From Ardenticatenaceae bacterium (GTDB lineage Bacteria; Chloroflexota; Anaerolineae; Promineifilales; Promineifilaceae): 64,000 nucleotides of DNA. The stretch spans positions 62,001-126,000 of the forward strand of contig JACKBN010000012.1 in the NCBI GenBank assembly GCA_020634565.1, given 5' to 3'. Shown piece after piece: positions 7,237-18,577 of this stretch. How positions within the stretch are numbered: position 1 is the stretch's first letter; every line of letters starts with the position of its first letter. Both the position numbers and the translations under genes were made by a program. The notes below the pieces were generated by a model. The model was not told where the DNA came from and did not search any database. It saw only the letters and a list, made by a program, of their open reading frames with translations.

Positions 7237-8232
7237 ATGCTAGAAAAACCGGGCATTGCTGATTCAGAGATTGTTGCTTGTGTGCAAGGCGCGTTCGGCT
7301 TGCAGGTGGACGAGATGTCGTTTTTGCCGTTGGGAGCAGATGGGCATACGGCCGTTTACCAACTCATCGCTCAGGATGAAAAACCGTACTTTCTCAAGCT
7401 TCGCAGCGGCCCTTTCAAAGAATCTTCGGTGGCGTTGCCCCACTTTTTGCATGCGCAGGGCATTCAAGAACTCATTCCCCCGCAGCCCACCAAAAACGGT
7501 GCCTTGTGGGCTGATTTGGAAGAGTACAAGGTGATGCTCTATCCGTTCATTGATGGGCATGATGCCTATGACGTGCCGTTGACGGACGAGCAGTGGCGGC
7601 AGTTTGGCAAGGCATTGCGGCGGGTGCATACGGCCGTTCTCACCTCATCTCTCGCCGCAGCCATTCCCGCAGAAACTTACTCGCCTAAATTTCGCGAGCT
7701 GGTTAAGGAATTCATGCTGGATATTCAGGAACGGCCGTTTACCGAACCCGTGGCGCAAAAGATGGCAGCTTTTCTAAATGAGAGGCGTGATGTTGTAGCG
7801 CGGTTGGTGGCGCGAACGGAACAATTGGTCGAGATTGTGCAGGAACGGCCGTCCCCCAACGTCCTCTGCCACAGCGATATTCACGCCTGGAATCTGCTCA
7901 TCAGCCAGGATGGGGCGCTGTATTTGGTAGATTGGGACGACCCGATATTGGCGCCTAAAGAGCGCGATCTGATGTTTATTGGGGCCGGGCTGGGCGGCAT
8001 CTGGCACACACCCCGCGAGATGGGCCTCTTTTACGAAGGATACGGCCGTACCGAAGTCGATCGAGACATATTGGCTTACTATCGCTGCGAGCGCATTATT
8101 CAAGATATTGCTGCTTACTGCGAGCAAATTTTTCTTAGCGATGAAGGCGGCGCGGATCGCGAAGAAGCCTGGCACAATGTGGCTTCAAATTTTTCGCCGG
8201 GCAGCACAATTGATTTGGCATTCGCTACCTAA
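7237..8232 (+). CDS. APH-family small-molecule kinase (spectinomycin phosphotransferase-like)
   Basis: This 331-residue protein has an aminoglycoside-phosphotransferase fold. FLPLGADGHTAVYQL is the glycine-rich loop and KPYFLKLR the ATP-binding Lys. VLCHSDIHAWNLL near residue 210 is the catalytic loop and LYLVDWDD near residue 228 the metal-binding Asp. The LGADGHTAVY opening recalls the APH(9) spectinomycin group, but environmental APH proteins are diverse and real substrates may be sugars, homoserine or choline-like molecules. The start ATG at 7237 is the first after the repeat. Resistance should not be assumed from sequence alone. Confidence 0.8.
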   Translation: MLEKPGIADSEIVACVQGAFGLQVDEMSFLPLGADGHTAVYQLIAQDEKPYFLKLRSGPFKESSVALPHFLHAQGIQELIPPQPTKNGALWADLEEYKVMLYPFIDGHDAYDVPLTDEQWRQFGKALRRVHTAVLTSSLAAAIPAETYSPKFRELVKEFMLDIQERPFTEPVAQKMAAFLNERRDVVARLVARTEQLVEIVQERPSPNVLCHSDIHAWNLLISQDGALYLVDWDDPILAPKERDLMFIGAGLGGIWHTPREMGLFYEGYGRTEVDRDILAYYRCERIIQDIAAYCEQIFLSDEGGADREEAWHNVASNFSPGSTIDLAFAT

Positions 8233-8250
8233 TGGTTAGGGGAGAAGACA

Positions 8251-9231
8251 ATGCGACCCAACTCTGGAAAAACTGAAAGCATCGGCAAAAAAGTTTGCAG
8301 GATTGGCGGCTTCTTGCTGCTGGTCATTTTGCTAACAGCCTGTGATCGATCGGAAGTGGCGGACGCATGGACCAGTTTTGCCGTGGCTGACGATATTTTT
8401 GCGCTTCCTACGGGCCTGGCGGCTGATTCATCCGGCAATGTCTACGTATTTGATTCGGGGAATCATCGGGTATTAAAGTTTGATCCGGCTGGCACGCTCT
8501 TGCAGCAATGGGGTGGCGAAGGTTCTGCCGAGGGGCAGTTTAATTGTTACGAGGACGAGGGCACGATTTGTGGCCTTGCTGTTGATGCGCAGGACAATCT
8601 GTATGTCGTGGATAAGGGGAACTATCGCATCCAAAAGTTTGATGCCGCCGGGAATTTCATTTTGAGTTGGGGCAGCCAGGGAACGGGCGATGGTCAGTTT
8701 ATCCGCCCGATTTACGTGGCGGTTGATGCTCAGGGCCACGTTTTTGTGACCGATGATCGAAATCCGGTTGTGCAGAAGTTTGATGCCAATGGGGTGTTTT
8801 TAGGCAAATGGGGCAGCCTGGGCGCAGCGGAGGGCCAGTTTAACCACGCCACGGGGATTGCGGTTGATTCAGAAGGCAATGTGTACGTTTCTGATTATGA
8901 GAACCAGAATATTCAGAAGTTTGATAATAACGGCCGTTTCCTGCTCAGCTGGAGAACCGGCACAACTGCCCGATTTGGCACGCCCGAGGCGATCGCCATC
9001 GACGCCAACGACAGAATCTATGTGACAGATAGCGAGCTTAAGCAGGTGGAGGTTTTTGATCAGAATGGTGAAACATTGCAGATCATTGCCTTACCCGGTT
9101 TGGGTCTCTTGAATCGTATTTCCCCATATGGTATTGCTGTGGATTTGTCTATGAATCTCATTGTGACTGACAGGGAAAACAACAGAATGATTACCTATGC
9201 AGTGCCGCCAGTGGCGGAGCCGGCACCATAA
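8251..9231 (+). CDS. NHL-repeat lipoprotein
   Basis: The product has 326 residues. It begins with a basic n-region (RPNSGKTESIGKKVCR), a hydrophobic stretch and the lipobox LLTAC near residue 30, so it is a secreted lipoprotein. The rest is six NHL-type beta-propeller blades, each of the form GxAVDxxGNVYVxDxxNxRVQKFD followed by GxFLxxWG and EGQF. Such propellers bind proteins, glycans or nucleic acids; no catalytic residues are visible. A ribosome site (GGGGAGAAGA) precedes ATG 8251, only 18 bases after the kinase stop, so co-transcription is possible. The biological role is unknown. Confidence 0.85.
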   Translation: MRPNSGKTESIGKKVCRIGGFLLLVILLTACDRSEVADAWTSFAVADDIFALPTGLAADSSGNVYVFDSGNHRVLKFDPAGTLLQQWGGEGSAEGQFNCYEDEGTICGLAVDAQDNLYVVDKGNYRIQKFDAAGNFILSWGSQGTGDGQFIRPIYVAVDAQGHVFVTDDRNPVVQKFDANGVFLGKWGSLGAAEGQFNHATGIAVDSEGNVYVSDYENQNIQKFDNNGRFLLSWRTGTTARFGTPEAIAIDANDRIYVTDSELKQVEVFDQNGETLQIIALPGLGLLNRISPYGIAVDLSMNLIVTDRENNRMITYAVPPVAEPAP

Positions 9232-9257
9232 AATATAAGCATTCTTAAAGGGAGAAA

Positions 9258-10826
<1,569 letters not shown>

Positions 10827-10938
10827 TGCAACGAAACGGCCGTATTCTGCGTAATGATTCATGTAAATTTTGGCGATAAGCGCGTGTTACAATGAAGTAA
10901 CGTGCGCTGTGTTCTTGTTTAGTACAGGAGAGAAAATC

Positions 10939-11898
10939 ATGGATTACGGAAAACTTTTCCGACGCGGTTGGGAAATTGTCTGGCAAAACAAATATCTATT
11001 CATCCTCGGCTTTTTGGCCGCGTTGGGTGGTGGTGGCGGAGGCAATTCCGGCAGTAATTTTAATTACAACGTATCCGGCGGCAACGATTTCCCTGCCGAT
11101 GCGGTAGAGGAAATGACGCAGTTTTGGGGACAATACGGCGGTTTAATTATTGGACTGCTCTGCTTCTTCTTTATCTTGGGCATTGTGTTTTGGTTGATTC
11201 GGCTAGCGGCTGTGGGCGGCCTGATTGAGTCCGTTGATCGCATTGAGGCGGGCGAGAAAATGTCCTTTGGCAAAGCATTCTCGGCTGGCGTGGCCCGTAT
11301 TTGGAGCCTGGTTGGCGTTAGCTTACTGCTCAATTTACCGTTCATTCTCATTGGTTTGCTGTTTGCTGGAGCTGGCGCTTCCGTTTTTGCCACTGCTATG
11401 GACGGCGGCAGCTTTGCCGGAGCCGAAAGGACGTTTGGCATCTTCTTTGCCTGCCTTGGCTTACTGGTTTGTTTGCTGATTCCGTTAGGCATTGTCATTG
11501 CCATTGTTCAGCCATTTGCTCTGCGTGGGCTTATGCTGAAGCAGCTAGGCGTGGTAGAAAGCATCCGGCATGGTTGGCAGGTGGTACGTAACAACATTGG
11601 CGACATCTTGCTGCTGGGCATCGCCTTTATGGTGATTGGCTTCCTGTTCGGTTTGGTGACATTGGTCTTTACCATCCCCTTCGCCTTTTTGGCGGCTGGA
11701 CCCTTCATTATGGATGCGTTTCGGGGCAATGCAATTAATTTTGGCGTGACGGAAGTATTGTCACTGGCGTTTGGTGGTATTTGCCTGGGATTGGTCGGCG
11801 CGGCCGTAAATTCTGTGCTAACCGCTTATCGCTCGGCGACGGTGACGTTGGCTTACCATCAATTTGTCCAAAAAGATGGACTGGAAAAAGCTGTCTAG
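10939..11898 (+). CDS. Multi-pass membrane protein, paralogue of the next gene
   Basis: This 319-residue protein starts at ATG 10939 behind an AGGAGAG ribosome site. MDYGKLFRRGWEIVWQNKYLFILGFLAAL is followed by a glycine/asparagine-rich loop and then about five hydrophobic segments up to residue 300. The layout (RRGWxIVWxxKxLxxLG at the start and LRxGWQVVRNNIGDILLLG in the middle) is the pattern of membrane proteins related to the glycerophosphodiester phosphodiesterase membrane domain. No catalytic residues are visible. The following gene has the same layout and starts three bases after this stop, so the two probably form a pair and may form a heteromeric complex. Function unknown. Confidence 0.8.
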   Translation: MDYGKLFRRGWEIVWQNKYLFILGFLAALGGGGGGNSGSNFNYNVSGGNDFPADAVEEMTQFWGQYGGLIIGLLCFFFILGIVFWLIRLAAVGGLIESVDRIEAGEKMSFGKAFSAGVARIWSLVGVSLLLNLPFILIGLLFAGAGASVFATAMDGGSFAGAERTFGIFFACLGLLVCLLIPLGIVIAIVQPFALRGLMLKQLGVVESIRHGWQVVRNNIGDILLLGIAFMVIGFLFGLVTLVFTIPFAFLAAGPFIMDAFRGNAINFGVTEVLSLAFGGICLGLVGAAVNSVLTAYRSATVTLAYHQFVQKDGLEKAV

Positions 11899-11901
11899 CT
11901 G

Positions 11902-12840
11902 ATGTCGCCAGATTTGCTCTCGCGCTCCTGGACGCTGCTGCGGCGGCACCCCTTCCTGCTCTGGTTGGGGCTGGGAATGAGCTTGAGCAGTCTGTTTGGG
12001 ACCGGTTGGCGGTTGTGGGGCGCCCAGTTTTTTACGCTGGATTTTGCCCAGCTGACCAACATTCAAACAATTGAATCATTGCTGTTTAGCAGTGAGATTG
12101 TCAAAATGCAGCAGCTCCTTTTACGGGGGCTGCTGCTTGCGTTTGGGCAGTTTGTGCTGGTGTGGCTGTTGGCGCTGCTGGCGGAAGCGGGAATTATTGG
12201 GGCGGTTACGGCCGTTTCCCACAACCAATCCACCTCTCTGCGACGCGCCATTCAGCAGGGGCGCCACTGGCTGGGCCGCTTTTTAGCGATTGATTTGCTG
12301 GTCTTTTTCCCCTGGTTTCTCATTGCCTTACTGATGCTGTTGGTTGTGCTTGTTTTGGCGCTGGTTCTGGCCAGTTTTGCCACCAGCGAGCCCAGTGCGG
12401 GCACTATTTTGGGGACAACGGGATTGGGGATGACGTGCCTGATTGGCCTGGCCGGGCTGCTGCTGCCGGTGGGGCTGGTTTCGTTATGGTACCGGCTGCT
12501 CACGTTTCGAGAGGCGGTGGTGCATGAGGTGGCAGGGAAAACGGCCGTTCGCCAAACGTGGCAGCGCATCCGACGAAATTTTGGCGACGTGTTTGTCCTC
12601 GTCATCATGCTGTGGGGCGGGCAAACGCTGGTTCTTGGCGCGTTTAATTTGCTCACTTCCCCGCTGCTCACCTGGCTGACGCCGCTGACCAACTCCGGTA
12701 CAATGGCGCTGCAAGCGACGTCCTGGCTGGCGCTGCTGTTGGTTACGTTGTTGGTCTGGTTGGTGCGCGGTGGTGTTGCCGCTTTTGTGGCTATCGCCTG
12801 GACGCTTGCGTATCTAAATTTAAGCCAAGAAGAAAATTAG
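11902..12840 (+). CDS. Multi-pass membrane protein, paralogue of the previous gene
   Basis: This 312-residue protein starts at ATG 11902, three bases after the preceding stop. MSPDLLSRSWTLLRRHPFLLWLGLG matches the opening of the upstream gene, as does VRQTWQRIRRNFGDVFVLVIMLWGG in the middle. There are roughly six hydrophobic segments, very leucine-rich. No enzyme motif is seen. The pairing with 10939-11898 suggests a two-subunit membrane complex, which is an inference from tandem duplication only. Confidence 0.8.
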   Translation: MSPDLLSRSWTLLRRHPFLLWLGLGMSLSSLFGTGWRLWGAQFFTLDFAQLTNIQTIESLLFSSEIVKMQQLLLRGLLLAFGQFVLVWLLALLAEAGIIGAVTAVSHNQSTSLRRAIQQGRHWLGRFLAIDLLVFFPWFLIALLMLLVVLVLALVLASFATSEPSAGTILGTTGLGMTCLIGLAGLLLPVGLVSLWYRLLTFREAVVHEVAGKTAVRQTWQRIRRNFGDVFVLVIMLWGGQTLVLGAFNLLTSPLLTWLTPLTNSGTMALQATSWLALLLVTLLVWLVRGGVAAFVAIAWTLAYLNLSQEEN

Positions 12841-12905
12841 CCACAGATTGCACAGATTTCGCAGATTTTTTGTACTGAAATCTGTGTAATCTGCGAAATC
12901 TGTGG
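12841..12905. repeat. CACAGATT-word inverted repeat
   Basis: CCACAGATTGCACAGATTTC pairs with the complementary words up to GAAATCTGTGG. It fills the gap between the membrane protein and the hydantoinase gene. Confidence 0.75.
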
Positions 12906-12916
12906 ATGGAAAGAAT

Positions 12917-14932
12917 ATGACGCAGCGATTGGGTGTGGATACTGGTGGTACGTTTACCGATTTTGTTTGGTTGGGGACAAACGGCCGTTACCAAATCCAC
13001 AAGCAGCTCAGTACCCCTCATGACCCTTCGGAAGCAATTTTATCGGGAATGGAAGCGATGGCGGTGCCGGAAACGGCCGTTGTGGTGCACGGCAGCACGG
13101 TGGCCACCAACGCCCTGCTGGAGCGTAAGGGGGCGCGTACGGCGCTCATCACCACCAGAGGTTTTGCCGATGTGCTGGCCATCGGGCGGCAAAATCGGCC
13201 CGATATTTACGCGCTGGTGCCGCAAAAGCCGCCGCCGCTGGTGCCTACGGCGTGGCGATTGGAAGTGTCCGAGCGCGTCACCGCCAGTGGCGAGGTGCTG
13301 CATCCCCTGAATTTGGATGAACTGCCCGCCATCTGGCAAATCTTGCAAACCGAGCAGATTGAATCGGTGGCGGTTTGCCTGTTGTTCTCCTTTTTGCAGC
13401 CACAGCACGAGCAGCAAATCCAAGAATTTTTGCAGGAACAGGCGGGTGACGGCCTGTTTATCTCTCTCTCGTCTGACATTTTGCCCGAGTATCGCGAATA
13501 TGAGCGCACGGCAACGACGGTGATCAACGCCTACGTTGCCCCGCTAATGACGCGCTATTTGCGCCGTTTGGCGGCTGGGGTGCAGCCACGTCGCCTGTCG
13601 GTGATGCAAAGCAACGGTGGCATTATCTCGGCGGAGATGGCAGGGACGGAGGCGGCGCGGACGGTGCTGTCTGGCCCGGCGGGCGGCGTAGTGGGTGCGC
13701 GTTTTGTCGCGGAGCAAGCGGGTTTCCCGGAGATCATCACCTTCGACATGGGCGGTACAAGTACCGACGTGGCGCTTTGTCCGGGGCGCTTGCCCACTAC
13801 CGCCAGCGGCGAGATTGCAGGGTTGCCGCTCCGTTTACCGATTATCGACATTCACACGGTGGGGGCAGGGGGCGGCAGCATTGCTAGCGTGGATGCGGGT
13901 GGCGCGCTACAGGTGGGGCCAGAGAGCGCAGGGGCGTTTCCGGGGCCAGCTTGTTACGGCCGTTCCCCATCCTCACAAGCGACCACCACCGATGCCAATC
14001 TTGTTTTGGGTCGCCTGGATGCGGATCATTTTTTGGGCGGGTCGATGCGGTTGGACGAAACGGCCGCACGCGAAGCATTGTCTGGTTTGGCTCAGGAAAT
14101 GAAGGTAGCCGATGCGGAAACGGCCGCTTGGGGCGTGATTCAGGTGGCTAATGCCAACATGGAGCGCGCCATCCGTCGCATTTCGGTGGAGCGTGGTTAT
14201 GATCCGCGCCGCTTTACCCTGATGCCTTTTGGCGGGGCCGGACCGCTGCACGCCTGTGAGATGGCCGAAAATCTGCAAATTCCGCGCGTGCTGGTGCCGC
14301 CGGTGCCTGGGGTTTTGTCGGCGCTCGGCATGCTGGTGGCTGCGCCCACCAAAGATTATTCGCAGACGTTAATGCGTACCGTGCAGGCGTGGTCTGCCGC
14401 GGACGAGGCGTGGCTGGTGCAGGAAGCGGCACCCATTGCGGCCCGGGCCATCGCGGAAATGGGCGAAGAGGGGCACCACGAAGCGGCGCTCACGCTCAGT
14501 TATCGGCTGGATATGCGCTACAAGGGCCAATCGCATGAGCTGACAATCCCTTGGGCAGCGGGCGACCATGCGGTAAGTGAGCTGTTTCACGCTGCGCATG
14601 AGCAGCGGTATGGTTATCGCTTGCCTGATGATGAACTGTTGGAGGTGGTGACGTTGCGGGTAACGGCCGTTGCCCCCGTTGATCCGTCCGAAATTCAGCA
14701 AGAATCGCTAGGGGAATCAGATGCCAGCGCGGCCATTGTGGGGGAGAAGCCAGTTTGGTTTAAGGAACGGCCGTATTCCACCACGCTCTATAACCGTGAA
14801 CAGTTGCGCCCTGGTCACCAGTTTAGCGGTCCGGCAATTGTGTTTCAGTACGATACAACGATTGTGATTCCACCGGGCTGGGAAACGGCCGTTGACCAAT
14901 TCCACAACCTGATTTTGACTTCTGCCACTTGA
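12917..14932 (+). CDS. Hydantoinase A / 5-oxoprolinase family protein (HyuA-like)
   Basis: This 671-residue protein has the N-methylhydantoinase A layout. The ATP-binding start is LGVDTGGTFTDFVWL, followed by VVHGSTVATNALLERKGAR. The central hydantoinase A domain shows TFDMGGTSTDVAL, HTVGAGGGSIA and NMERAIRRISVERGYDPR. The C-terminal part has FGGAGPLHACEMA and PVPGVLSALGML. These enzymes open hydantoin or 5-oxoproline rings with ATP, usually with a separate HyuB subunit. No HyuB is visible within this window, so the partner is either distant or the substrate is one handled by the A subunit with another partner. ATG 12917 follows a GGAAAG site; a GTG at 12902 lies inside the repeat. Confidence 0.9.
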   Translation: MTQRLGVDTGGTFTDFVWLGTNGRYQIHKQLSTPHDPSEAILSGMEAMAVPETAVVVHGSTVATNALLERKGARTALITTRGFADVLAIGRQNRPDIYALVPQKPPPLVPTAWRLEVSERVTASGEVLHPLNLDELPAIWQILQTEQIESVAVCLLFSFLQPQHEQQIQEFLQEQAGDGLFISLSSDILPEYREYERTATTVINAYVAPLMTRYLRRLAAGVQPRRLSVMQSNGGIISAEMAGTEAARTVLSGPAGGVVGARFVAEQAGFPEIITFDMGGTSTDVALCPGRLPTTASGEIAGLPLRLPIIDIHTVGAGGGSIASVDAGGALQVGPESAGAFPGPACYGRSPSSQATTTDANLVLGRLDADHFLGGSMRLDETAAREALSGLAQEMKVADAETAAWGVIQVANANMERAIRRISVERGYDPRRFTLMPFGGAGPLHACEMAENLQIPRVLVPPVPGVLSALGMLVAAPTKDYSQTLMRTVQAWSAADEAWLVQEAAPIAARAIAEMGEEGHHEAALTLSYRLDMRYKGQSHELTIPWAAGDHAVSELFHAAHEQRYGYRLPDDELLEVVTLRVTAVAPVDPSEIQQESLGESDASAAIVGEKPVWFKERPYSTTLYNREQLRPGHQFSGPAIVFQYDTTIVIPPGWETAVDQFHNLILTSAT

Positions 14933-14943
14933 TTGAAATGTGG

Positions 14944-15005
14944 GAGATTGGACCAATTTAACCGCAAAGTGTGTGGACTATTCTTGGTAGAAATTGGTCC
15001 AATCT
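14944..15005. repeat. GATTGGACCAATT inverted repeat
   Basis: AGATTGGACCAATTT pairs with AAATTGGTCCAATCT across about 33 bases. Relatives lie at 43972 and 49868. Confidence 0.75.
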
Positions 15006-15024
15006 GTGTAAATATTTCTCAAAC

Positions 15025-15058
15025 AAAAAAAGGGCGACTCGTTAGCGGGTCGCCCTTT
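15025..15058 (-). terminator. Intrinsic terminator of the EF-G-like gene
   Basis: On the minus strand, AAAGGGCGAC and GTCGCCCTTT form a strong stem followed by seven T. It lies about 40 bases past the stop at 15095. Confidence 0.85.
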
Positions 15059-15094
15059 CACTGTTTACTGATTACTGCTTACTGAATACCGAAC

Positions 15095-17161
15095 CTAGCT
15101 TTCTTCCTCTGCTGCTTTGGCTTTGGCAATGACGTCGGTTTGCATGTGGGCGGGCACACGGCCGTAACGTAGATACTTCATGCTAAACACGCCACGTCCC
15201 TGAGTCATCGAACGCAGGTCGGCCGTGTAGGTTTGCATCTCAGCCAGCGGCACTTCCGCTTTTACAATGCTTTTGGTGCCTTCCTGATCCATGCCCAGCA
15301 CGCGTGCGCGGCGGGTATTCATGTCGCCCAAAATATCACCCATGTTGTCCGCCGGTACGGTTACGGAGACTTCATAGATTGGCTCTAACAGCACGGGACC
15401 AGCGCCCAGCATTGCTTGCTTGAACCCTTCACGCCCAGCCGTCTGGAAGGCGATTTCTTTGGAGTCTACGGGATGCTCTTTGCCGTCGTATACGATGGCT
15501 TTAACGCCAACGACGGGGAAGCCTGCAACTGGACCCGATTCCAAGGCCTGACGGCACCCTTTTTCGGTGGCGGCTACAAATGGAGCAGAGATGGACCCAC
15601 CAAAAATCTCGGAACCGAATTCGAATTCGGCATCGTCATCTAGGGACTCTACGCGCAGAAAGACGCGAGCGTACTGACCAGCGCCACCAGACTGCTTTTT
15701 GTGCGTGTATTCGGCAGAGTTGGTTTTGGTAATCGTCTCGCGGTAGGGTACCTTGGGTACGGTCGTGCTGAAATGCACGCCAAATTTGGATTCTGCTTTT
15801 TTGACAGCGATGTCTAGATGAGTATTACCCATGCCGGAGAGAATCGTTTCGTGGGTAGCTGTTTCTGTATGCCATTCCAGCGTGGGGTCTTCAGTGACGA
15901 GGCGGGTGAGTGCCTGGCTGAGCTTGGCCACATCGGATTGGGAGACGGGATGAATCGCGACCTGAGCAATTGGATTGGGCTGTTCAATGGGCGCCATTTC
16001 CAGCTTGTTGCCTTTGTCACAGAGGGTGTCGTTGGTGTGAGCGTCACCCAATTTAACGACGGCACCGATGTCGCCGCTGTGCAGTTTAGCGATGCCGTTT
16101 TGTTCCTTGCCGGTCAAAATTTGCAGGGGACCAACGCGGACTTCGCTATCGCTCTTGGCATCCCAAACGCGGCTGTCGGATTCCAGAATGCCGCCGTAGA
16201 CGCGAATGTAGCTCATACGGCCGTATGGATCTTCGCGTGTCTTAAATATAAAGGCAGCCAGTGGCGAACTATCATCTACTTTGTAAGTGACGCCTTCACC
16301 AGCGGCGTTGGTGGCGGTGAATCCCCCGGTTTCGTTGGGGGCCGGGAAGAGGCGAACCAGCGCGTTCATTAAAGGCACGATGGCCACATTGGCCTGTGGG
16401 GCGCTGTAAATAACGGGAATGACGGACCCTTGCTTCATAGCCAGTCGCAAACCGCGAATGATGTCTTCGTCCGGCAGGCCGTCGTTTTCAAAATATTTTT
16501 CCATTAAGGCATCATCGCCTTCGGCAGCGGCTTCAACGATGGCCAGATGGGCTTCTTCGGCTGCGTCAACCAGCTCATCCGGAATGGGGCCGCGCTCGTC
16601 GCTTTCACCAAGGCGGGCTTCCATTGAGAGCAAATCGACCACACCTGCGAAGCTGGGGCCTTCACCGATGGGCAGCTGGAGCGGAATGAAATTGCCGTTG
16701 AGATTATCCAGGACGCTTTGGTAGGCGCGGGCGGCGCGTACGTTTTCCCGATCCATTTTGTTGATAACAACGACGCGCGGCAGATTGCGCTTTTCGGCTT
16801 CAGCCCAGACAATTTCGGTGCCAACTTCGACGCCGGCGACGGCCTCAACCAGGACGACCGCCCCTTCGGACACGGCTAATGCGGCGTTCACTTCACCGAT
16901 GAAGTCAGCATAACCGGGCGTATCCATCACATTAACTTTGGTATCTTTCCACTCGATGGGGGCCAGGGCTGTGGCGATGGAACTGCTGCGGTTGATTTCT
17001 TCTTCTTCAAAATCCATAGCGGCTGTGCCGCTTTGTACGTCTCCCATGCGGGTGGTGACCCCGGTGTTGAAGAGCATGCGCTCTACGAGGGTTGTTTTAC
17101 CTGCCCCGTTGTGGGAGATAAGGGCAATGTTGCGGATTTGTCCAGTCTTGTACTCTTTCAT
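15095..17161 (-). CDS. Elongation factor G-like translational GTPase (EF-G paralogue)
   Basis: This 688-residue protein has all EF-G domains. G1 is SHNGAGKTT near residue 16, unlike the AHIDAGKTT of the main EF-G, which places it in the EF-G-like (FusA2) group. G3 is DTPGYADF and G4 is NKMD. Domain IV contains KKQSGGAGQYARV, and the C-terminus has GDMNTRRARVLGMDQEG. Main EF-G translocates tRNA and mRNA; some paralogues act only in ribosome recycling or have unclear roles. A ribosome site (AGAGG) lies upstream of ATG 17161. A canonical fusA would be expected elsewhere in the genome. Confidence 0.9.
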   Translation of the reverse strand: MKEYKTGQIRNIALISHNGAGKTTLVERMLFNTGVTTRMGDVQSGTAAMDFEEEEINRSSSIATALAPIEWKDTKVNVMDTPGYADFIGEVNAALAVSEGAVVLVEAVAGVEVGTEIVWAEAEKRNLPRVVVINKMDRENVRAARAYQSVLDNLNGNFIPLQLPIGEGPSFAGVVDLLSMEARLGESDERGPIPDELVDAAEEAHLAIVEAAAEGDDALMEKYFENDGLPDEDIIRGLRLAMKQGSVIPVIYSAPQANVAIVPLMNALVRLFPAPNETGGFTATNAAGEGVTYKVDDSSPLAAFIFKTREDPYGRMSYIRVYGGILESDSRVWDAKSDSEVRVGPLQILTGKEQNGIAKLHSGDIGAVVKLGDAHTNDTLCDKGNKLEMAPIEQPNPIAQVAIHPVSQSDVAKLSQALTRLVTEDPTLEWHTETATHETILSGMGNTHLDIAVKKAESKFGVHFSTTVPKVPYRETITKTNSAEYTHKKQSGGAGQYARVFLRVESLDDDAEFEFGSEIFGGSISAPFVAATEKGCRQALESGPVAGFPVVGVKAIVYDGKEHPVDSKEIAFQTAGREGFKQAMLGAGPVLLEPIYEVSVTVPADNMGDILGDMNTRRARVLGMDQEGTKSIVKAEVPLAEMQTYTADLRSMTQGRGVFSMKYLRYGRVPAHMQTDVIAKAKAAEEES

Positions 17162-17517
17162 TCGTTAAAAACCTCTTGGAATTGGTATCATTTATAGAAA
17201 TTTTAAAGCAGGCGACGAGAACTTTATTGGGATACGTATGGGGGGATGCGGTCGTTTGTGCTTAATGCGTCTCAATGATGGTTTGCTTACCGTCACCTGA
17301 TTGGGGAAATCAAGTGAGGGGGTCCTTTCTTGATTTGGTTTACTGTTTCGCCCCAAATGTTTTTGGTGAATAATGGATAGCGGAACAGCAGGGAACGTGG
17401 TGATTTTATTGGAAATAGGGGGAGTTGTCAAAACGGTGCAACGGCCGTTCTCCTGCTGCGTATTAGGTGATAGATGGCGTAAAAACGCCTGAGTTTTGTC
17501 AATTGGAGGTCTTGCGA
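17162..17517. other. 356-base divergent intergenic region
   Basis: This gap lies between the EF-G paralogue (minus) and the LiaF-like gene (plus). It holds one ACGGCCGT copy and the ribosome site of the downstream gene. I found no convincing promoter, leader or small gene. Confidence 0.5.
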
Positions 17518-18561
17518 ATGGATGATTTATACGAAAGCCGACAACATAAAAACGGCCGTTCCTTATTTGGGCCGATATTTTTGATTGGGTTGGGTGTTTA
17601 CTTTTTGCTGCGTAATTTGGGCTATGTCTCGGACCTGAATTGGGCGTTGGCATTTCAGTTGTGGCCGCTGCTGCTTATCTTTTTAGGTTTGAATATCATC
17701 GTGCGGCAGGTGAGACGGCCGTTTGGTACCTTTCTGAGCGGCATTGTGAGTTTGATTGCGTTGGGCGTGTTTGGGGCGGTGCTGCTGTTTGGTGTGGAGC
17801 TACCCTTTTTCTCTAGTTTGAATTGGCAAACGGCCGTTGAATACCGTCAGGAAACTGTCTCTGTGAGTGCGACGGATGTGGAAACGGCCGTTGTTTCTCT
17901 GGATTTAGGCGCATTAGGTGCTGATGTCACCGGGCTGGACGGTGGTGAAAATGTATTGGAGGGTACGCTGAACATTGCCGGTGATCTCGATTTCCGCGAA
18001 CGTATGCAGGGATCTGAGGCCGTTGTTTCTTTGGGTGAGAGCCAGTCCGGTTGGTGGTTTGGCAGTTGGGTGGTAAGCGGCAACCAGCCACCCTGGCAGA
18101 TTGGCCTCAGCCGGACGGTGCCACTGGATTTGACAGTAGACATTGGTTCTGGCCAGACCGATTTAGCGTTAGGCAGCCTGCTGCTCTCGGATTTGCTGGT
18201 TGATGTGGGTTCTGGGGCCACGAATGTTCAACTCCCGGGTGGGGATTACGATATGCGTCTGGATGGTGGTTCGGGTAAGGTGGTAATGACACTGCCGCAA
18301 GACGGCCGTCACGAGATCGAAATTGATGGCGGTTCAGGTGCAATGGATCTGTTCTTGCCGCCCAATATGGCAGCAAGAGTCGAGTTAGACAGTGGCTCGG
18401 GTCGCGTTTCTTTAGGCGACCGTTTTGAACGCATTTCAGGGGATGACGAGGATGGCGTGTGGGAAACCCCAAATTATGATGCCGACGGCGACAACGCTAT
18501 CCTGATTATTTTAGACGGTGGGTCCGGCGCGATCTCAATTGAGCAGCAGACGGGTCGGTAA
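17518..18561 (+). CDS. LiaF-like membrane protein with toastrack C-terminal domain
   Basis: This 347-residue protein starts at ATG 17518 after a GGAGGT ribosome site. The first 100 residues hold three to four closely spaced membrane segments of the LiaI/LiaF type (FGPIFLIGLGVYFLLRNLG, LWPLLLIFLGLNIIV, FLSGIVSLIALGVFG). From residue 130 the chain becomes a repetitive beta-rich domain with recurring GSG motifs (VDIGSGQTDL, VDVGSGATNV, LDGGSGKV, IDGGSGAM, LDSGSGRV, LDGGSGAI). That is the toastrack solenoid seen in cell-envelope stress regulators. No adjacent two-component system is present, so the role is probably membrane or stress sensing, by analogy. Confidence 0.85.
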   Translation: MDDLYESRQHKNGRSLFGPIFLIGLGVYFLLRNLGYVSDLNWALAFQLWPLLLIFLGLNIIVRQVRRPFGTFLSGIVSLIALGVFGAVLLFGVELPFFSSLNWQTAVEYRQETVSVSATDVETAVVSLDLGALGADVTGLDGGENVLEGTLNIAGDLDFRERMQGSEAVVSLGESQSGWWFGSWVVSGNQPPWQIGLSRTVPLDLTVDIGSGQTDLALGSLLLSDLLVDVGSGATNVQLPGGDYDMRLDGGSGKVVMTLPQDGRHEIEIDGGSGAMDLFLPPNMAARVELDSGSGRVSLGDRFERISGDDEDGVWETPNYDADGDNAILIILDGGSGAISIEQQTGR

Positions 18562-18577
18562 CTTACTGACTTACTAG

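Noticed and set aside
7237..8232. Calling the APH-family kinase a spectinomycin resistance gene
   Set aside because: Only general APH motifs are visible; environmental members often act on other small molecules.
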